Assembly: GCF_039794105.1 (NCBI RefSeq)
Contig: NZ_JBDIWA010000001.1
Location: 124,001 to 188,000 of the forward strand
Direction: 5' to 3'
DNA from: Kuenenia sp039794105
Lineage (GTDB): Bacteria > Planctomycetota > Brocadiia > Brocadiales > Brocadiaceae
DNA: 64,000 bases
Shown here: positions 9,859-18,666 of the stretch, piece by piece
Layout of the letters: each line of letters opens with the position of its first letter
Numbering within the stretch: the stretch's first letter is position 1
Notes under the pieces: generated by a model
What the model was told of the DNA's origin: nothing
Seen by the model: the letters and a program-made list of their open reading frames with translations, nothing else
The model's database searches: none
Program-made: the position numbers and the translations under genes

Positions 9859-10983
9859 TTAAGTTTCAATCATTTCCACGTTTGTCCGGGGAACAACCGC
9901 AGATGTACCGTCTGCAAATGCTACTTCAAGCACGCGTACGGTGGCTTCTGTTTCGATGAGTTGTGGGGAAAAGGGCAGTGCCTTGATGTTTCCGATCCTG
10001 CCAAAATAGGGCGCACGAATGACCCTCACCGGATCTCCGATTTCCATACCTCTGTCTGCCGTACCAGTATCTTTCTCTCCGGTTGTCTGAGTTGCAAGCG
10101 GTATTATAATTTCAGGACGCACCACCCCTGCACGTATCTGAGTCGCCCCGTTTATGGAAACCTTGGCGCCTGCGCGGGATTTGAGCAATTCGAACGTCCT
10201 TTGCGCCATTTGTATGCGCCCAAACCCTTCCGTAATGATAAGCGTTATGCCAATTTCTTCCGAGCCGGTAATCGCCACGCCTAAATCATATCCCAGTAGT
10301 TTCTTAAGGTCCTCATCATTAAAACCACCGACAATTATACCTTTAACGCCGATCTTTTTTGCCTTTTCAATAGTATCATATTCAACAAAAGCGCCGCCAA
10401 CAATAACTTTGTCTTTGTATTCAGAATGGATTTTATCTGCGGTAATTATATCGTCAGGGCCGTCAACGGCGATTGCAAGTTCGCCAACCGTTTCCCCGCC
10501 AACACCAAAAATTCCCTGTATGAAGGCGCCAACCGTTTCTACCACCACCCCCTCTTTTTCCATTACTTCCGTAACGATACCATCAATGTGGGAATATACC
10601 TCAATCGGTCTTGGAGGTTCGCGCAGAAGAATTTGTCCCGTTACCGTAGAGATTGTTTCAATCGTACCGGTAATAGGCGATTGCAAAACAGACTTCATCA
10701 TCTTAAGCCATGGCCTTGTCTCTGCAATGGGTTCATTTTTCTGAACGGAGTCCCCCTCTTTTTTCAACATGTAATCCTTAAGGTCTTTTGGTTGAATTCC
10801 CAGCCGGTTAACCGCATTCGTGACGTGCACTTTGCCGGGTAAATGGGTGACAGCGACAACGTCCTCAGCCTTCAACGTAGCGCCTTTTTTAACAAGAACG
10901 TCACCCAGCAAGGGCAAGGATCTTCGGCTTGCGATTTTTGTTTTTTCAGATATGCGTAAACCAGGTGTATATGCGTGTGTCAT
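9859..10983 (-). CDS. GlmL-associated protein with a barrel-sandwich-like and a KOW-like domain
   Basis: A 374-aa conserved protein of unknown function. Residues ~25-60 and ~95-150 look like lipoyl/barrel-sandwich folds (GDVLVKKGATLKAEDVVA; QSPITGTIETISTVTGQI). The middle contains glycine-rich strands (VIVGGAFVEYDTI, VKGIIVGGFNDEDL, GVAITGSEEIGI). The C-terminus resembles a KOW motif (GDPVRVIRAPYFGRIGNIKAL). It lies downstream of the GlmL-like gene on the same strand, with a repeat-filled gap of about 330 bases. No signal peptide or transmembrane segment is seen. I infer a partner role to the GlmL-like ATPase. Confidence 0.6.
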   Translation of the reverse strand: MTHAYTPGLRISEKTKIASRRSLPLLGDVLVKKGATLKAEDVVAVTHLPGKVHVTNAVNRLGIQPKDLKDYMLKKEGDSVQKNEPIAETRPWLKMMKSVLQSPITGTIETISTVTGQILLREPPRPIEVYSHIDGIVTEVMEKEGVVVETVGAFIQGIFGVGGETVGELAIAVDGPDDIITADKIHSEYKDKVIVGGAFVEYDTIEKAKKIGVKGIIVGGFNDEDLKKLLGYDLGVAITGSEEIGITLIITEGFGRIQMAQRTFELLKSRAGAKVSINGATQIRAGVVRPEIIIPLATQTTGEKDTGTADRGMEIGDPVRVIRAPYFGRIGNIKALPFSPQLIETEATVRVLEVAFADGTSAVVPRTNVEMIET

Positions 10984-11010
10984 GTTTTATCACAAAATCC
11001 TGTTTTTAAT

Positions 11011-11114
11011 GTAGAGACGCATTGCATGCGTCTGGAAAGGAAACTGCTGTACGTAAAGAAAATGTTGACATAACAGAGAGACGCATGCAATGAGTCTCTA
11101 CAAAAATATTGAAA
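11011..11114 (-). repeat. GACGCAT paired-palindrome dispersed repeat, copy 2
   Basis: It has the same outer arms and tail (CAAAAATATTGAAATTCCT) as copy 1. The middle (GGAAACTGCTGTACGTAAAG, then AAATGTTGACATAACAGAG) is the reverse complement of copy 1's middle. One arm has TGAGTCTC in place of TGCGTCTC. Confidence 0.83.
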
Positions 11115-11160
11115 TTCCTACGCTAACATAGTCAGAGCCAAACAAGTGCGAAAATAATCC

Positions 11161-11227
11161 CCAATCTCCAGTCCTCAATCCTCAGCCCTCAATCTGCAAT
11201 TTGCCGATTGTATATTGCCGACTACAG
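11161..11227. repeat. Quasi-tandem CTCAATC/CTGCAATTTGCCG tract
   Basis: Degenerate repeats of short words such as CAGTCCTCAATC, CTGCAATTTGCCGATTG and ATTGCCGACT. Similar tracts lie at 13588, 29248, 31741, 51753, 56753 and 58031. Confidence 0.7.
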
Positions 11228-11235
11228 AAGTGGCC

Positions 11236-11284
11236 ATTAAATATTTTGCCAAAAAGTGCAAAGAAAGTAGTGATAAGGTACTAA
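11236..11284 (+). repeat. AAATATTTTGCC...GATAAGGTACTAA repeat, copy 1
   Basis: About 49 bases. Other copies are at 16401-16444 (reverse), 20735-20784 and 51813-51860, with a partial copy at 53121-53146. The conserved words are AAATATTTTGCC, a GCAAA spacer and ACTGATAAGGTACTAA. Confidence 0.7.
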
Positions 11285-11311
11285 GCATAATTTAACGTCC
11301 GGGTAAAACCT

Positions 11312-13120
11312 CTATTGCGGATACGCATCAAGGGCTTGCGTCCATTTCTTTAATTGCTCTACCCGCGAGGTTTTGTCTTTCGCCAAAACAACGGGCCTTC
11401 CGCGGGTATCGATCACAATGCCGACAATCCCGCCGTGAACATGTGCGGTGATAGCCTTTCCCTTTCCCTTGCCAACGTCATAATTCTTCGACGGGGATAT
11501 CTCCATTTCCGCAGTTTCATTAATGTCCAGGGGTATCACTCGCAAATCTCCGAACGGCATCGATTCTTCCCTTGTTTTCCCCCCGGGCAGGGTTATTTTA
11601 TATGACAGACATGCCTCCCCTGCCTTGCCGGTGCGGCTTTTTGCAAGAGAAACGCAGGTTCCTAGATGAATCAGGCAATCTTTCATAAATACCTCCGTCG
11701 CCGCCTTTTCATTTATTGAGGAAAGGACGCCGAGATGCGGCATCATGAAAATACTGTCCACGGCAATCCTCGTTATCCCTTCCGGCTGAAAAGCGTCTAT
11801 CATCATAAGCATCGATTGCGCCCTTCGCGGCGCATGGGATAATACCCCTCCGCTGCCAACCAGAAGATCTAATTTTAGCAGGTCAACAATCGTTTCTGCC
11901 GAAACATCCTGTTGTAACGCTTCGGAAATATCCCTCTCCCTTTGCACACCTCTTAACCCGACTGCCAATGATTTATGCTGATCAAAGGAAAGCCTGAGCG
12001 CTTCGCGCGACAATGCCTGCTCTATTTTTAGTTCATCCAGCGTTTGCGGTATGGTCGTAGGGCGGATCATTTTATTCTTAATCCTGTTCCTTAAATCAGA
12101 TTCCCCGATATCAAAAGGCATCCACCTCAAAATATTCTGAAGTCCCGCCTCTGCCAAAACATTTGACACGCTATAGCTCATTCCCAGATTTGCGCTAACC
12201 GTACGGTTGAAGACCTCTCCATAAACGGAAAAAACGTCCGTCGTTGCGCCACCAATATCAACCCCGACTACGTTAATATTGTCCCTCTTTGCTATCGTCT
12301 GCATAATGAGGCCGACTGCCGCCGGGGTAGGCATAATCGGAGCGCCTGTCCAGGTCATCAGTGTCTTGTAGCCCGGCGCCTGCGCCATGACATGTTCAAG
12401 AAAGAGTTTTTGAATCTCCTGGCGCGCAGGGAAAAGATTTTCCCGCTCCAGTGTCGGACGCAGGTTTTCCGTAATGTGCAACGAAGTTTTTTCCCCCAGT
12501 ATTTCGATAATTTTTTGACGAACGTCCTTGTTGCCTGCGTACACAATGGGAAGTAGAAATGACATGCCTAGCCTTGGTTTTGGATTCGCTGCCGCGATAT
12601 ATTCTGCCAGTTCCACTACGTGGGTAACCGTCCCCCCGTCCGTACCTCCGGAAAGGAGTATCATATCGGGCCGCAGGTGTCTTATCCGGTCAATTTTTTC
12701 ATGAGGGAGCCGTTTATCATTTGAGGCAATGACGTCCATGACGATTGCGCCTGCCCCCAATGCCGCTCTTTGGGCGCTTTCTGCTGTCATAGTCTTGACT
12801 GCCCCCGCAACCATCATTTGCAATCCCCCGCCTGCGCTGCTCGTGGAGACATAAATATCAACCCCCACATTGCCGCTGGCAGGAGTGATAATTTTTTCTC
12901 CGTCTAAAATCTTCCTGCCTGAAAGCTCCTCCACCTCCGCAAATGCGTTGAGTACTCCACGGGTAACGTCTTCAAAAGGGGCTTCCACGGTTGTTGGTGA
13001 TTCTCCCCTGAATGTTTGCCGGTAGACGCCGTCTTTTTTCTCAATTAAAATGGCTTTTGTAGTGGTACTGCCGCAATCTGTGGCAATGATAACATTCAAA
13101 TCAGTATATCTTTGTTCCAT
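11312..13120 (-). CDS. GlmL/MutL-like ASKHA-fold ATPase
   Basis: A 602-aa protein of the MutL family first named for the glutamate-mutase accessory protein. The ASKHA nucleotide-binding fold is visible: phosphate-1 motif IIATDCGSTTTKAILI (residues 10-25) and the second loop NVVGVDIGGATTDVFSV (around 286-302). A conserved block LLSGGTDGGTVTHVVELAEYI lies near 155-175, and HAPRR and PHLGVLSS blocks lie toward the C-terminus. Such proteins are thought to reactivate or chaperone B12 mutases, but no mutase gene is in the window. It forms a minus-strand group with the genes at 13149 and 9859. Function here is inferred only. Confidence 0.8.
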   Translation of the reverse strand: MEQRYTDLNVIIATDCGSTTTKAILIEKKDGVYRQTFRGESPTTVEAPFEDVTRGVLNAFAEVEELSGRKILDGEKIITPASGNVGVDIYVSTSSAGGGLQMMVAGAVKTMTAESAQRAALGAGAIVMDVIASNDKRLPHEKIDRIRHLRPDMILLSGGTDGGTVTHVVELAEYIAAANPKPRLGMSFLLPIVYAGNKDVRQKIIEILGEKTSLHITENLRPTLERENLFPARQEIQKLFLEHVMAQAPGYKTLMTWTGAPIMPTPAAVGLIMQTIAKRDNINVVGVDIGGATTDVFSVYGEVFNRTVSANLGMSYSVSNVLAEAGLQNILRWMPFDIGESDLRNRIKNKMIRPTTIPQTLDELKIEQALSREALRLSFDQHKSLAVGLRGVQRERDISEALQQDVSAETIVDLLKLDLLVGSGGVLSHAPRRAQSMLMMIDAFQPEGITRIAVDSIFMMPHLGVLSSINEKAATEVFMKDCLIHLGTCVSLAKSRTGKAGEACLSYKITLPGGKTREESMPFGDLRVIPLDINETAEMEISPSKNYDVGKGKGKAITAHVHGGIVGIVIDTRGRPVVLAKDKTSRVEQLKKWTQALDAYPQ

Positions 13121-13148
13121 AATCTATGATCTATTTTAATGTGAGCTA

Positions 13149-13547
13149 TTACAATTTTTCTTCGTTTTTCTTTTTATCTTCTTGCTGATGTGGCGCATTT
13201 TCTAATGCTTCAATTATCATCTTCATACCCTTTCTTCTTTCAAGAATGCCTTGGAGCATATCATATTCTTTGGGGAAAAAGAAAAAGGTTAAAAATGGCC
13301 TTAAGAATACCATTGCCTGACTTCCAATATAATTAAGCGGCTGCATACACTCCAGAAACATTGTTGCCGGTATGGTAAGCCTTCTTTTGTGAATTATTGC
13401 CGCTAATCGGGCAGCGAGGGCCTGTTCGTCTTCTTTAAATACCTCGTCTTCCTGCGCAGCGCCAACACTAAAGGCATGTTTCAGCCCACGTTTGAAAGTT
13501 TCTTTATCAAAATCTTTGAATAATGGTAACATTATAAACACTTTCAA
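13149..13547 (-). CDS. Conserved hypothetical protein upstream of the GlmL-like gene
   Basis: A 132-aa protein with no domain I can name. The N-terminal half is helical and charged (KDFDKETFKRGLKHAF, EDEQALAARLAAIIHKR). A hydrophobic, aromatic-rich stretch follows (about 57-94: LTIPATMFLECMQPLNYIG, then AMVFLRPFLTFFFFP) that could sit in or on a membrane. The tail is very hydrophilic (QQEDKKKNEEKL). It lies 28 bases upstream of the GlmL-like gene on the same strand, so the two are probably cotranscribed. It could be a membrane anchor for that ATPase; this is inference. Confidence 0.6.
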   Translation of the reverse strand: MKVFIMLPLFKDFDKETFKRGLKHAFSVGAAQEDEVFKEDEQALAARLAAIIHKRRLTIPATMFLECMQPLNYIGSQAMVFLRPFLTFFFFPKEYDMLQGILERRKGMKMIIEALENAPHQQEDKKKNEEKL

Positions 13548-13890
13548 AATTTTTATGGTGGTATGGCGTTATACAATAAACAGGCTTGCAGTCCACAGTC
13601 CACAGTCCACAATCTGCAATCTGCAATCTGCAATTTGCCGACTGCCGACTGTAGATTGCCGATTGCCGACTCGGATAAGGTACCAAACTGTTACCATCCA
13701 TGCAATATCCTGTGAGAAGCTTATCAGAACAAGCGTATTTTTGTCAAAACGAAAATAACCGTTTTGCCCTGAAAATGCCTTTTTATTTTACTTGATAATC
13801 CAATGTATGTCTGCCTATAATGAGAAAAAAATTTCACTGAAGTAATTGTAGTAAATATTTATTTTACGAGGGAAAAGGGAGAACATCTTC
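13548..13890. other. Divergent intergenic region upstream of thrC
   Basis: It holds one quasi-tandem CAGTCCACAGTCC/CTGCAAT tract (13588-13671) followed by ~200 AT-rich bases that must carry the promoters for the two divergent genes. I cannot point to a clear -35/-10 pair. Confidence 0.5.
13588..13671. repeat. Quasi-tandem CAGTCCACAG/CTGCAATCTGCAAT/GCCGACT tract
   Basis: Three blocks of short direct repeats in series: CAGTCCA repeated, CTGCAAT repeated, then GCCGACT/GCCGATT repeated. It is the longest of seven related tracts in the window. Open frames across it, on either strand, are artefacts of the repeats. Confidence 0.75.
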
Positions 13891-15228
13891 ATGCCATACA
13901 GGGCGTGGTTTCAATGTATTGCGGGCTGCGATGAAAAATACGAGCTAAACGAAATTATTTATCATTGCAAAAAATGCGGCAACCTTCTTGAAGTAGTGCA
14001 TGACCTGGATGAATTGCGCAAGCACGATGCAAAACAATGGAAGGATTTGCTGGATACGCGCTATCTTCGCACCCAATGGCCATATGGCAGTTCTGTATGG
14101 GGAAAGAAGGAATTTGTATGTCCGCAGGTAGAAAATGAAAATGTAGTCTCCTTGTATGAAGGCGGCAGTAATCTTTTCTGGGCTGAAAGGCTGGGAAAAG
14201 AACTCGGCATTGAAAATATCTGGATCAAGCAATGCGGAAATTCCCACACGGGATCTTTTAAAGATCTGGGAATGACCGTACTGGTTTCCATGGTAAAGCA
14301 GATGATTTCAGAAGGGAAAAAAATTCCCGCGGTAGCCTGCGCCTCCACCGGGGATACATCTGCCGCCCTTGCCGCATACTGTGCAGCGGCCGGGATTCCT
14401 TCAATTGTATTTCTCCCAAAGGACAAGGTATCCAACGCACAGCTTATCCAGCCCATTGCAAATGGCGCCCTTACGTTATCCATCGATACGGATTTTGACG
14501 GCTGCATGAAACTGGTCAGGGAGGTATGTCTTAAAAACAATATCTATCTTGCCAATTCCATGAATTCTCTGCGCATTGAAGGACAGAAAACTATCAGCGT
14601 CGAAATTGTACAGCAGTTTGATTGGGAAGTCCCCGATGTAATCATCGTCCCCGGAGGGAATCTAGGCAACACCTCCGCCATAGGAAAGGGTTTTCTGATT
14701 ATGGAAGCAATGGGTATCACAAACAAAAGGCCGCGTATTGTATGCGCTCAGGCAGCCAAGGCAAACCCTTTGTATCTTAGTTATTTGACAGGTTTTAAGG
14801 AATTTAAACCAATAAAAGCGCAAAAAACACTCGCCAGCGCCATTCAGATAGGGGATCCCGTCAGTTACCAAAAGGCGATCAATATATTGAAAAAGTTTGA
14901 TGGGATTGTTGAACAGGCAACGGAAGACGAATTGGCAAATGCGTCGGCACAAGCGGACAAAACGGGACTGTTTAGCTGTCCCCATACAGGCGTTGCGCTT
15001 GCCGTCCTGAAAAAATTACTGGAAAAGAAACAGATTAAAGCGCATGAAAAAGTAGTGGTTATTTCAACCGCACACGGGTTGAAGTTTACCGAGTTTAAGA
15101 TAAATTATCACGAAAATAAACTGAAAGAAGTTACCTCACGGTTTGCAAATCTACCGGTATCAGTCCCGCCATCATACGAAGCAGTTAAAACCGCAATTTT
15201 AGAAAAATTTGAGGGTTTTTCTTTATAA
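13891..15228 (+). CDS. thrC: Threonine synthase
   Basis: A 445-aa PLP enzyme that converts O-phosphohomoserine to threonine. The N-terminus has a zinc-ribbon-like segment with cysteines at CIAGC and CKKCG. The PLP lysine lies in SHTGSFKDLGMT (about residues 122-133). ACASTGDTSAALAAYCAAAG forms the phosphate/helix loop, and PGGNLGNTSAIGKG is the second PLP-phosphate loop. The long form with the N-terminal ribbon is common in anaerobes and archaea. An AAGGGAGA ribosome site precedes the ATG. It is a single-gene unit by spacing. Confidence 0.93.
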   Translation: MPYRAWFQCIAGCDEKYELNEIIYHCKKCGNLLEVVHDLDELRKHDAKQWKDLLDTRYLRTQWPYGSSVWGKKEFVCPQVENENVVSLYEGGSNLFWAERLGKELGIENIWIKQCGNSHTGSFKDLGMTVLVSMVKQMISEGKKIPAVACASTGDTSAALAAYCAAAGIPSIVFLPKDKVSNAQLIQPIANGALTLSIDTDFDGCMKLVREVCLKNNIYLANSMNSLRIEGQKTISVEIVQQFDWEVPDVIIVPGGNLGNTSAIGKGFLIMEAMGITNKRPRIVCAQAAKANPLYLSYLTGFKEFKPIKAQKTLASAIQIGDPVSYQKAINILKKFDGIVEQATEDELANASAQADKTGLFSCPHTGVALAVLKKLLEKKQIKAHEKVVVISTAHGLKFTEFKINYHENKLKEVTSRFANLPVSVPPSYEAVKTAILEKFEGFSL

Positions 15229-15340
15229 ATGAATTTTACCCTTTCCCGTCACATTACCATCGTACCGTTAATGAACCACAAAACATATCAAAAGAGTTTT
15301 TAGAAGCAAACACCATTTAACCCATACATGAAGATACGTT

Positions 15341-16390
15341 ATGGATTGGATTATAATAGCAATAATGCTTTTGTTTAATGGTTTGTTTTCATGCGTAGAA
15401 ATGGCATTTGCATCCACCAACGTGCCGCTCATGCGAAGTATGGCGTCCAGGGGGAGTAGCGCAGCAAAGATTTTCCTGCACTTAAAAAGCAAGCCGGAAA
15501 GGACATTTGCCGTTATTCAGATAGGCATCACCCTGGTTGGCGTACTCTCTGCTGCAGTGGGTGGTGCGGAAGTCGAAGAAACGATACTTCCGTTTCTTCA
15601 AAAATTGCTTAATGTTTCGGATACAACCGCAAAAATTCTTGGCATTGCCCTCTTTGTTATTCCATTTACCTTTTTTTCCGTTGTTATTGGCGAATTGGTG
15701 CCAAAGGCAATTGCAATCCGTTACCCTGAAGAGGTGTCTTTAGTATCGGGACGTTTCCTGAGAATAATGATAAAGGTTGCCATGCCTGTTATTCATGCCC
15801 TCGAAAAATCGACGATAAAACTCTTATCGCTGTTTGGTATTCGCACAATGGTTTCCAATAAAACAGGAACTCCCGAACTCTCCCTGGAATCATTGCCTCC
15901 GTTTCACAAAGACTATATTTTAAACCTATTTGCCTTGAGATTTAAAAAGGCTTCTGAAATAATGCTTCCCATTTCCAAAGCAGTAACCATACCCGCATCA
16001 ATGAATAAAGAAGAAATACTGAAGGTGGTAATTGCCTGCGGCCATACAAGGATTCCTGTTATTTCGGAAGAAGGAGAGTTAAAGGTTTTTGGCATTTTAC
16101 ACACGAAAGAGTTCATTGCAATGATGGATACAAAAACCCCTTTTTCATTATCAAGCCTGATCCGTGAGCCTTATTTTGTAGATGTAAATGACCACATTTT
16201 GAAGATATTAAAAAATCTTCAGACATATCACCTCCAAATGGCAATCGTTTGCAAAAATTTAAAACCCGTTGGAATCGTAACCATGGAGGATATTCTGGAA
16301 GAAATTTTGGGCGAAATTTATGATGAAGACGATGATGGGATAGTAAAAAGAATATGGAGCCAGCGTGTCGGCATGCGAAGGCACAAATAG
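15341..16390 (+). CDS. CNNM/DUF21 transmembrane protein with CBS pair (HlyC/CorC type)
   Basis: A 349-aa membrane protein. The N-terminal ~170 residues form a DUF21/CNNM domain with hydrophobic segments at the start (WIIIAIMLLFNGLFSCVEMA), around 57-75 (QIGITLVGVLSAAV) and around 98-125 (ILGIALFVIPFTFFSVVIGE, then LVPK). Two CBS motifs follow (HTRIPVISEEGELKVFGILH; MAIVCKNLKPVGIVTMEDIL). The typical C-terminal CorC_HlyC domain of full-length relatives is absent; the protein ends soon after an acidic DEDDDG stretch. The family is linked to divalent-cation (Mg/Co) transport or its regulation. It is a shortened architecture, not obviously broken. Confidence 0.85.
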   Translation: MDWIIIAIMLLFNGLFSCVEMAFASTNVPLMRSMASRGSSAAKIFLHLKSKPERTFAVIQIGITLVGVLSAAVGGAEVEETILPFLQKLLNVSDTTAKILGIALFVIPFTFFSVVIGELVPKAIAIRYPEEVSLVSGRFLRIMIKVAMPVIHALEKSTIKLLSLFGIRTMVSNKTGTPELSLESLPPFHKDYILNLFALRFKKASEIMLPISKAVTIPASMNKEEILKVVIACGHTRIPVISEEGELKVFGILHTKEFIAMMDTKTPFSLSSLIREPYFVDVNDHILKILKNLQTYHLQMAIVCKNLKPVGIVTMEDILEEILGEIYDEDDDGIVKRIWSQRVGMRRHK

Positions 16391-16677
16391 CGTAACAATT
16401 TAGTATCTTATTAGTAATTTCATTGCATTTTTGGCAAAATATTTCATGGTGAAACCCGAAATGCTAAATACGAATCCTCCCCCTTACCCCCTCCAAAGGG
16501 GGAGAATGTCCCCCGCTGGCAGGGGTGCAGGGGGTGGATTTTGGAATTTGTTTCGGATTTCGTGCTTCGTATTTTTTATCAGGTTGTTCCTCCGGAGCTT
16601 ATCGGTAATACGTTTTTCAAAAGACTAAGGCGTTACCAAATAATACTAATGTATTCATATCCTTTGAAAGGTTACAA
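16391..16677. other. Intergenic region occupied by a MITE-like element
   Basis: Nearly all of the 287 bases belong to a GTAAC...GTTAC-ended element (16392-16636) that itself contains two other repeats. No gene is supported; the 65-codon open frame here runs through repeats. Confidence 0.65.
16392..16636. mobile_element. MITE-like element A (GTAAC...GTTAC ends)
   Basis: The left end GTAACAATTTAG is degenerate. The right end TTTTTCAAAAGACTAAGGCGTTAC is typical of the family. The inside carries a reverse copy of the AAATATTTTGCC repeat (16401-16444) and a C/G-rich palindromic block (CCCCCTCCAAAGGGGGAG, 16488-16505, and its continuation). About 245 bases. No transposase is encoded. Confidence 0.6.
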
Positions 16678-17442
16678 ATGATGGAAGTAATATTCCTGGG
16701 CACTGGAACATCGCACGGCGTACCGATGATTGCATGCAACTGCAAGGTGTGTACCTCCGATAATCCAAAGAACAAAAGGATGCGCACGTCAGTTCTTGTT
16801 TGTGAAAATGGCTGTGATATCCTTATTGACGCCACGCCGGAAATGAGGCTTCAATGTATTAAAAACAACGTTACCAGGCTGGATGCCGTCCTTATAACCC
16901 ATATCCATGCAGACCATATTTTCGGGCTGGACGATCTCCGGCGGTTTAATATTGTACAGCGTAAAGACATCCCTATTTATGGCACACCGGCTACCCTTGA
17001 AGGCATAAAAAGAATTTTTGCCTACGCGTTTGATATTCGGGCAGAAAATGATGGCTATGTGCCCCGCTTTTCTCTTCATGCCATTGATGGCAATGTAAAG
17101 ATCGGCGGTTTTTCCATTGTGCCGATTGACGCTATTCATGGGAATGGCCCCGTTACGGGCTATCGATTCGAAAGATTCGCCTATATAACAGATGTGAGTG
17201 AAATACCCGAGCACTCATTGGCAAAATTAATGAATCTCGACGTCCTTGTCCTGGGCGCACTCCGCTACACGCCTCATGCAAAGCATTTCAATATAGACCA
17301 GGCGCTGGATATTGTTTCTAAGGTCATGCCCAAAAAGACCTATTTTACCCACATATGCCATGATATAGAGCATGAGTCAACAAATAGCAGGCTTCCTGAA
17401 AACGTGGAACTCGCTTACGATGGATTGCGTATAAAATTGTAA
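16678..17442 (+). CDS. PhnP-like metallo-beta-lactamase-fold hydrolase
   Basis: A 254-aa MBL-fold enzyme. It starts MMEVIFLGTGTSHGVPMIAC and has a Cys cluster (CNCKVC) typical of PhnP/YycJ-like phosphodiesterases. The metal motif is THIHADHIFGLDDLRRF (HxHxDH, about residues 75-91). Further ligands are likely at AIHGNGP, YITDVSE (Asp) and HICHD near the C-terminus. PhnP hydrolyses cyclic ribose phosphates; related enzymes act on other phosphodiesters, so the substrate is uncertain. No phn genes are near. The start is the ATG after GAAAGG, and a MITE-like element ends 41 bases upstream. Confidence 0.85.
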   Translation: MMEVIFLGTGTSHGVPMIACNCKVCTSDNPKNKRMRTSVLVCENGCDILIDATPEMRLQCIKNNVTRLDAVLITHIHADHIFGLDDLRRFNIVQRKDIPIYGTPATLEGIKRIFAYAFDIRAENDGYVPRFSLHAIDGNVKIGGFSIVPIDAIHGNGPVTGYRFERFAYITDVSEIPEHSLAKLMNLDVLVLGALRYTPHAKHFNIDQALDIVSKVMPKKTYFTHICHDIEHESTNSRLPENVELAYDGLRIKL

Positions 17443-17765
17443 TCACAATTCAAGAGCTACCAGTAATAATGCCTCCCTGTTTCCCCCTTCTGAACTTCAG
17501 ACGCTCATTTCCACTCGATAAGATGCGATAGTATGCCCCTTCAAATTCTATGCATCATTGTCGTGTCATGGCAAATAAAGTAGCAAAATGCCTTTTATTG
17601 TCAATAAATTAATCATTAATCAAGGGGGCCTATTTATGCTTGGAATTAAGGTAGTGCGAATTTTATATGTCAATATTTATGACAATTATTCATTGACTAA
17701 TGCTATACTATTTGTCAAGTTAGAGAGAACTTGTGAATAATATTGTTGGAAGGAAAGGAGGCAAG
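17443..17765. other. Intergenic region upstream of the secreted protease
   Basis: AT-rich and repeat-free. A GTTAGAG word at 17719-17725 and a strong AAAGGAGG site at 17754-17761 precede the protease ATG. TATACT at 17704-17709 could be a -10 box, but no well-spaced -35 is seen. Confidence 0.4.
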
Positions 17766-18623
17766 ATGAGATTTATTACAAAGAAGATATGGGTTGTATT
17801 TCTGTTGTGTCTGCCGATCGGCGCTTTCGCGGCGGAACTCAATACGATCATGATGGAGGCCACTTGCAAGATACAAGGACCAGGTTCAATGGGAACCGGG
17901 TTCATTATTGGGAAACCGGACACCAATAACACGGGCAAGGTGTTTTATACACTAGTCACTGCGGATCATGTCTTGAGTAAGATGCAGGGCGAAACGGCGG
18001 TCTTGGTTCTGCGACAGTATAGCGACACCAATGAATGGCGTCGCATTGAATTGCCAATTCGTATTCGCAACGGTGTGACCAATCTTTGGACGAAACATCC
18101 TGATGTAGATGTTGCTGGCATTTTCGTCCGCCTGCCGACTAACTCCGTGCGCACGTTACTCACTACTGCCGAGTTGATAAGCGATAAGCAGTTGATCGAG
18201 TACGACATTTATCCAGGCATGGAACTCATGTGCCTTGGTTACCCTTTCGGAGTAGAAGCGAATTCCTTGGGTTTCCCGATCTTGCGCAGTGGACGAATTG
18301 CCTCATACCCACTCACGCCCACAAAGACAACCAAGACATTCTTGTTTGATTTCACCGTGTTTCGGGGCAACAGCGGCGGTCCGGTCTATTTCATAGAGAA
18401 GAATCCTACTTACGGTGGCTGTGTGCACCTTGGAAATACCATTTATGGGATTGCCGGCCTCGTGGTGGAGGAGAGTAATATAACGGAAACAATTCAGGAG
18501 TTGTACGAGAAGAAGGAAAAGACAACGCCACTCCAACTTGGTACTGTGATTCATGCATCCTTCATCAAGGAACTTGTCGATTCAATGGGTTACCCAAAAC
18601 AGGATCTCCCAACCAAACCCTGA
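17766..18623 (+). CDS. Secreted trypsin-like (S1-fold) serine protease
   Basis: A 285-aa protein starting at ATG 17766, four bases after an AAAGGAGG site (an 11-codon upstream extension is open but has no such site). Residues 1-23 are a signal peptide (KKIWVVFLLCLPIGAFA). The chymotrypsin-fold triad is visible: H68 in TADHVLS, D115 in HPDVDVAG and S203 in FRGNSGGPVY. The body otherwise resembles HtrA-like or trypsin_2 proteases, but there is no PDZ domain. Its target is unknown. By eye it is more GC-rich than its neighbours. It is followed at once by a perfect hairpin and then toxin-antitoxin debris, which suggests acquisition by transfer. Confidence 0.85.
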   Translation: MRFITKKIWVVFLLCLPIGAFAAELNTIMMEATCKIQGPGSMGTGFIIGKPDTNNTGKVFYTLVTADHVLSKMQGETAVLVLRQYSDTNEWRRIELPIRIRNGVTNLWTKHPDVDVAGIFVRLPTNSVRTLLTTAELISDKQLIEYDIYPGMELMCLGYPFGVEANSLGFPILRSGRIASYPLTPTKTTKTFLFDFTVFRGNSGGPVYFIEKNPTYGGCVHLGNTIYGIAGLVVEESNITETIQELYEKKEKTTPLQLGTVIHASFIKELVDSMGYPKQDLPTKP

Positions 18624-18666
18624 ACTGTACCGTTGACCCGTCACTGGTCAACGGTACAGTTCAGGG
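18618..18666. repeat. Perfect 21-bp inverted repeat at the protease stop codon
   Basis: The left arm (18618-18638) and right arm (18646-18666) are exact complements around a 7-base loop CGTCACT. The protease TGA stop is inside the left arm. No T-tract follows, so it is not a classical intrinsic terminator. GTTAGAC (18672-18678) lies just outside on the right and TCCCAAC (18607-18613) on the left, a layout resembling integron attC recombination sites. Confidence 0.8.

Larger units (their letters stand above)
10984..11311. other. Repeat-filled spacer between the GlmL-like gene and its neighbour
   Basis: This gap is almost fully occupied by repeats: the GACGCAT element (11011-11114), a quasi-tandem CTCAATC/CTGCAAT tract (11161-11227) and a TAAATATTTTGCC...GATAAGGTACTAA repeat (11236-11284). 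No gene is supported. Confidence 0.65.

Noticed and set aside
9961..10842. Long plus-strand frames (107-196 codons) opposite the KOW-like gene
   Set aside because: They are antisense shadows of a well-supported minus-strand gene and have no ribosome sites or recognisable domains.
13492..13758. 88-codon plus-strand frame and 64-codon minus-strand frame
   Set aside because: Both run through the quasi-tandem CAGTCCACAG/CTGCAAT tract and translate to repeat words only.
16431..16628. 65-codon frame
   Set aside because: It lies within MITE-like element A and the C/G-rich palindrome; no protein-like features.
17679..17709. Sigma-70 promoter for the protease (ATGACA / TATACT)
   Set aside because: The spacing is about 19 bases and the -35 match is poor; too weak to call.
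18618..18666. Intrinsic terminator for the protease gene
   Set aside because: The stem is strong, but no T-tract follows, so I list it as an inverted repeat.
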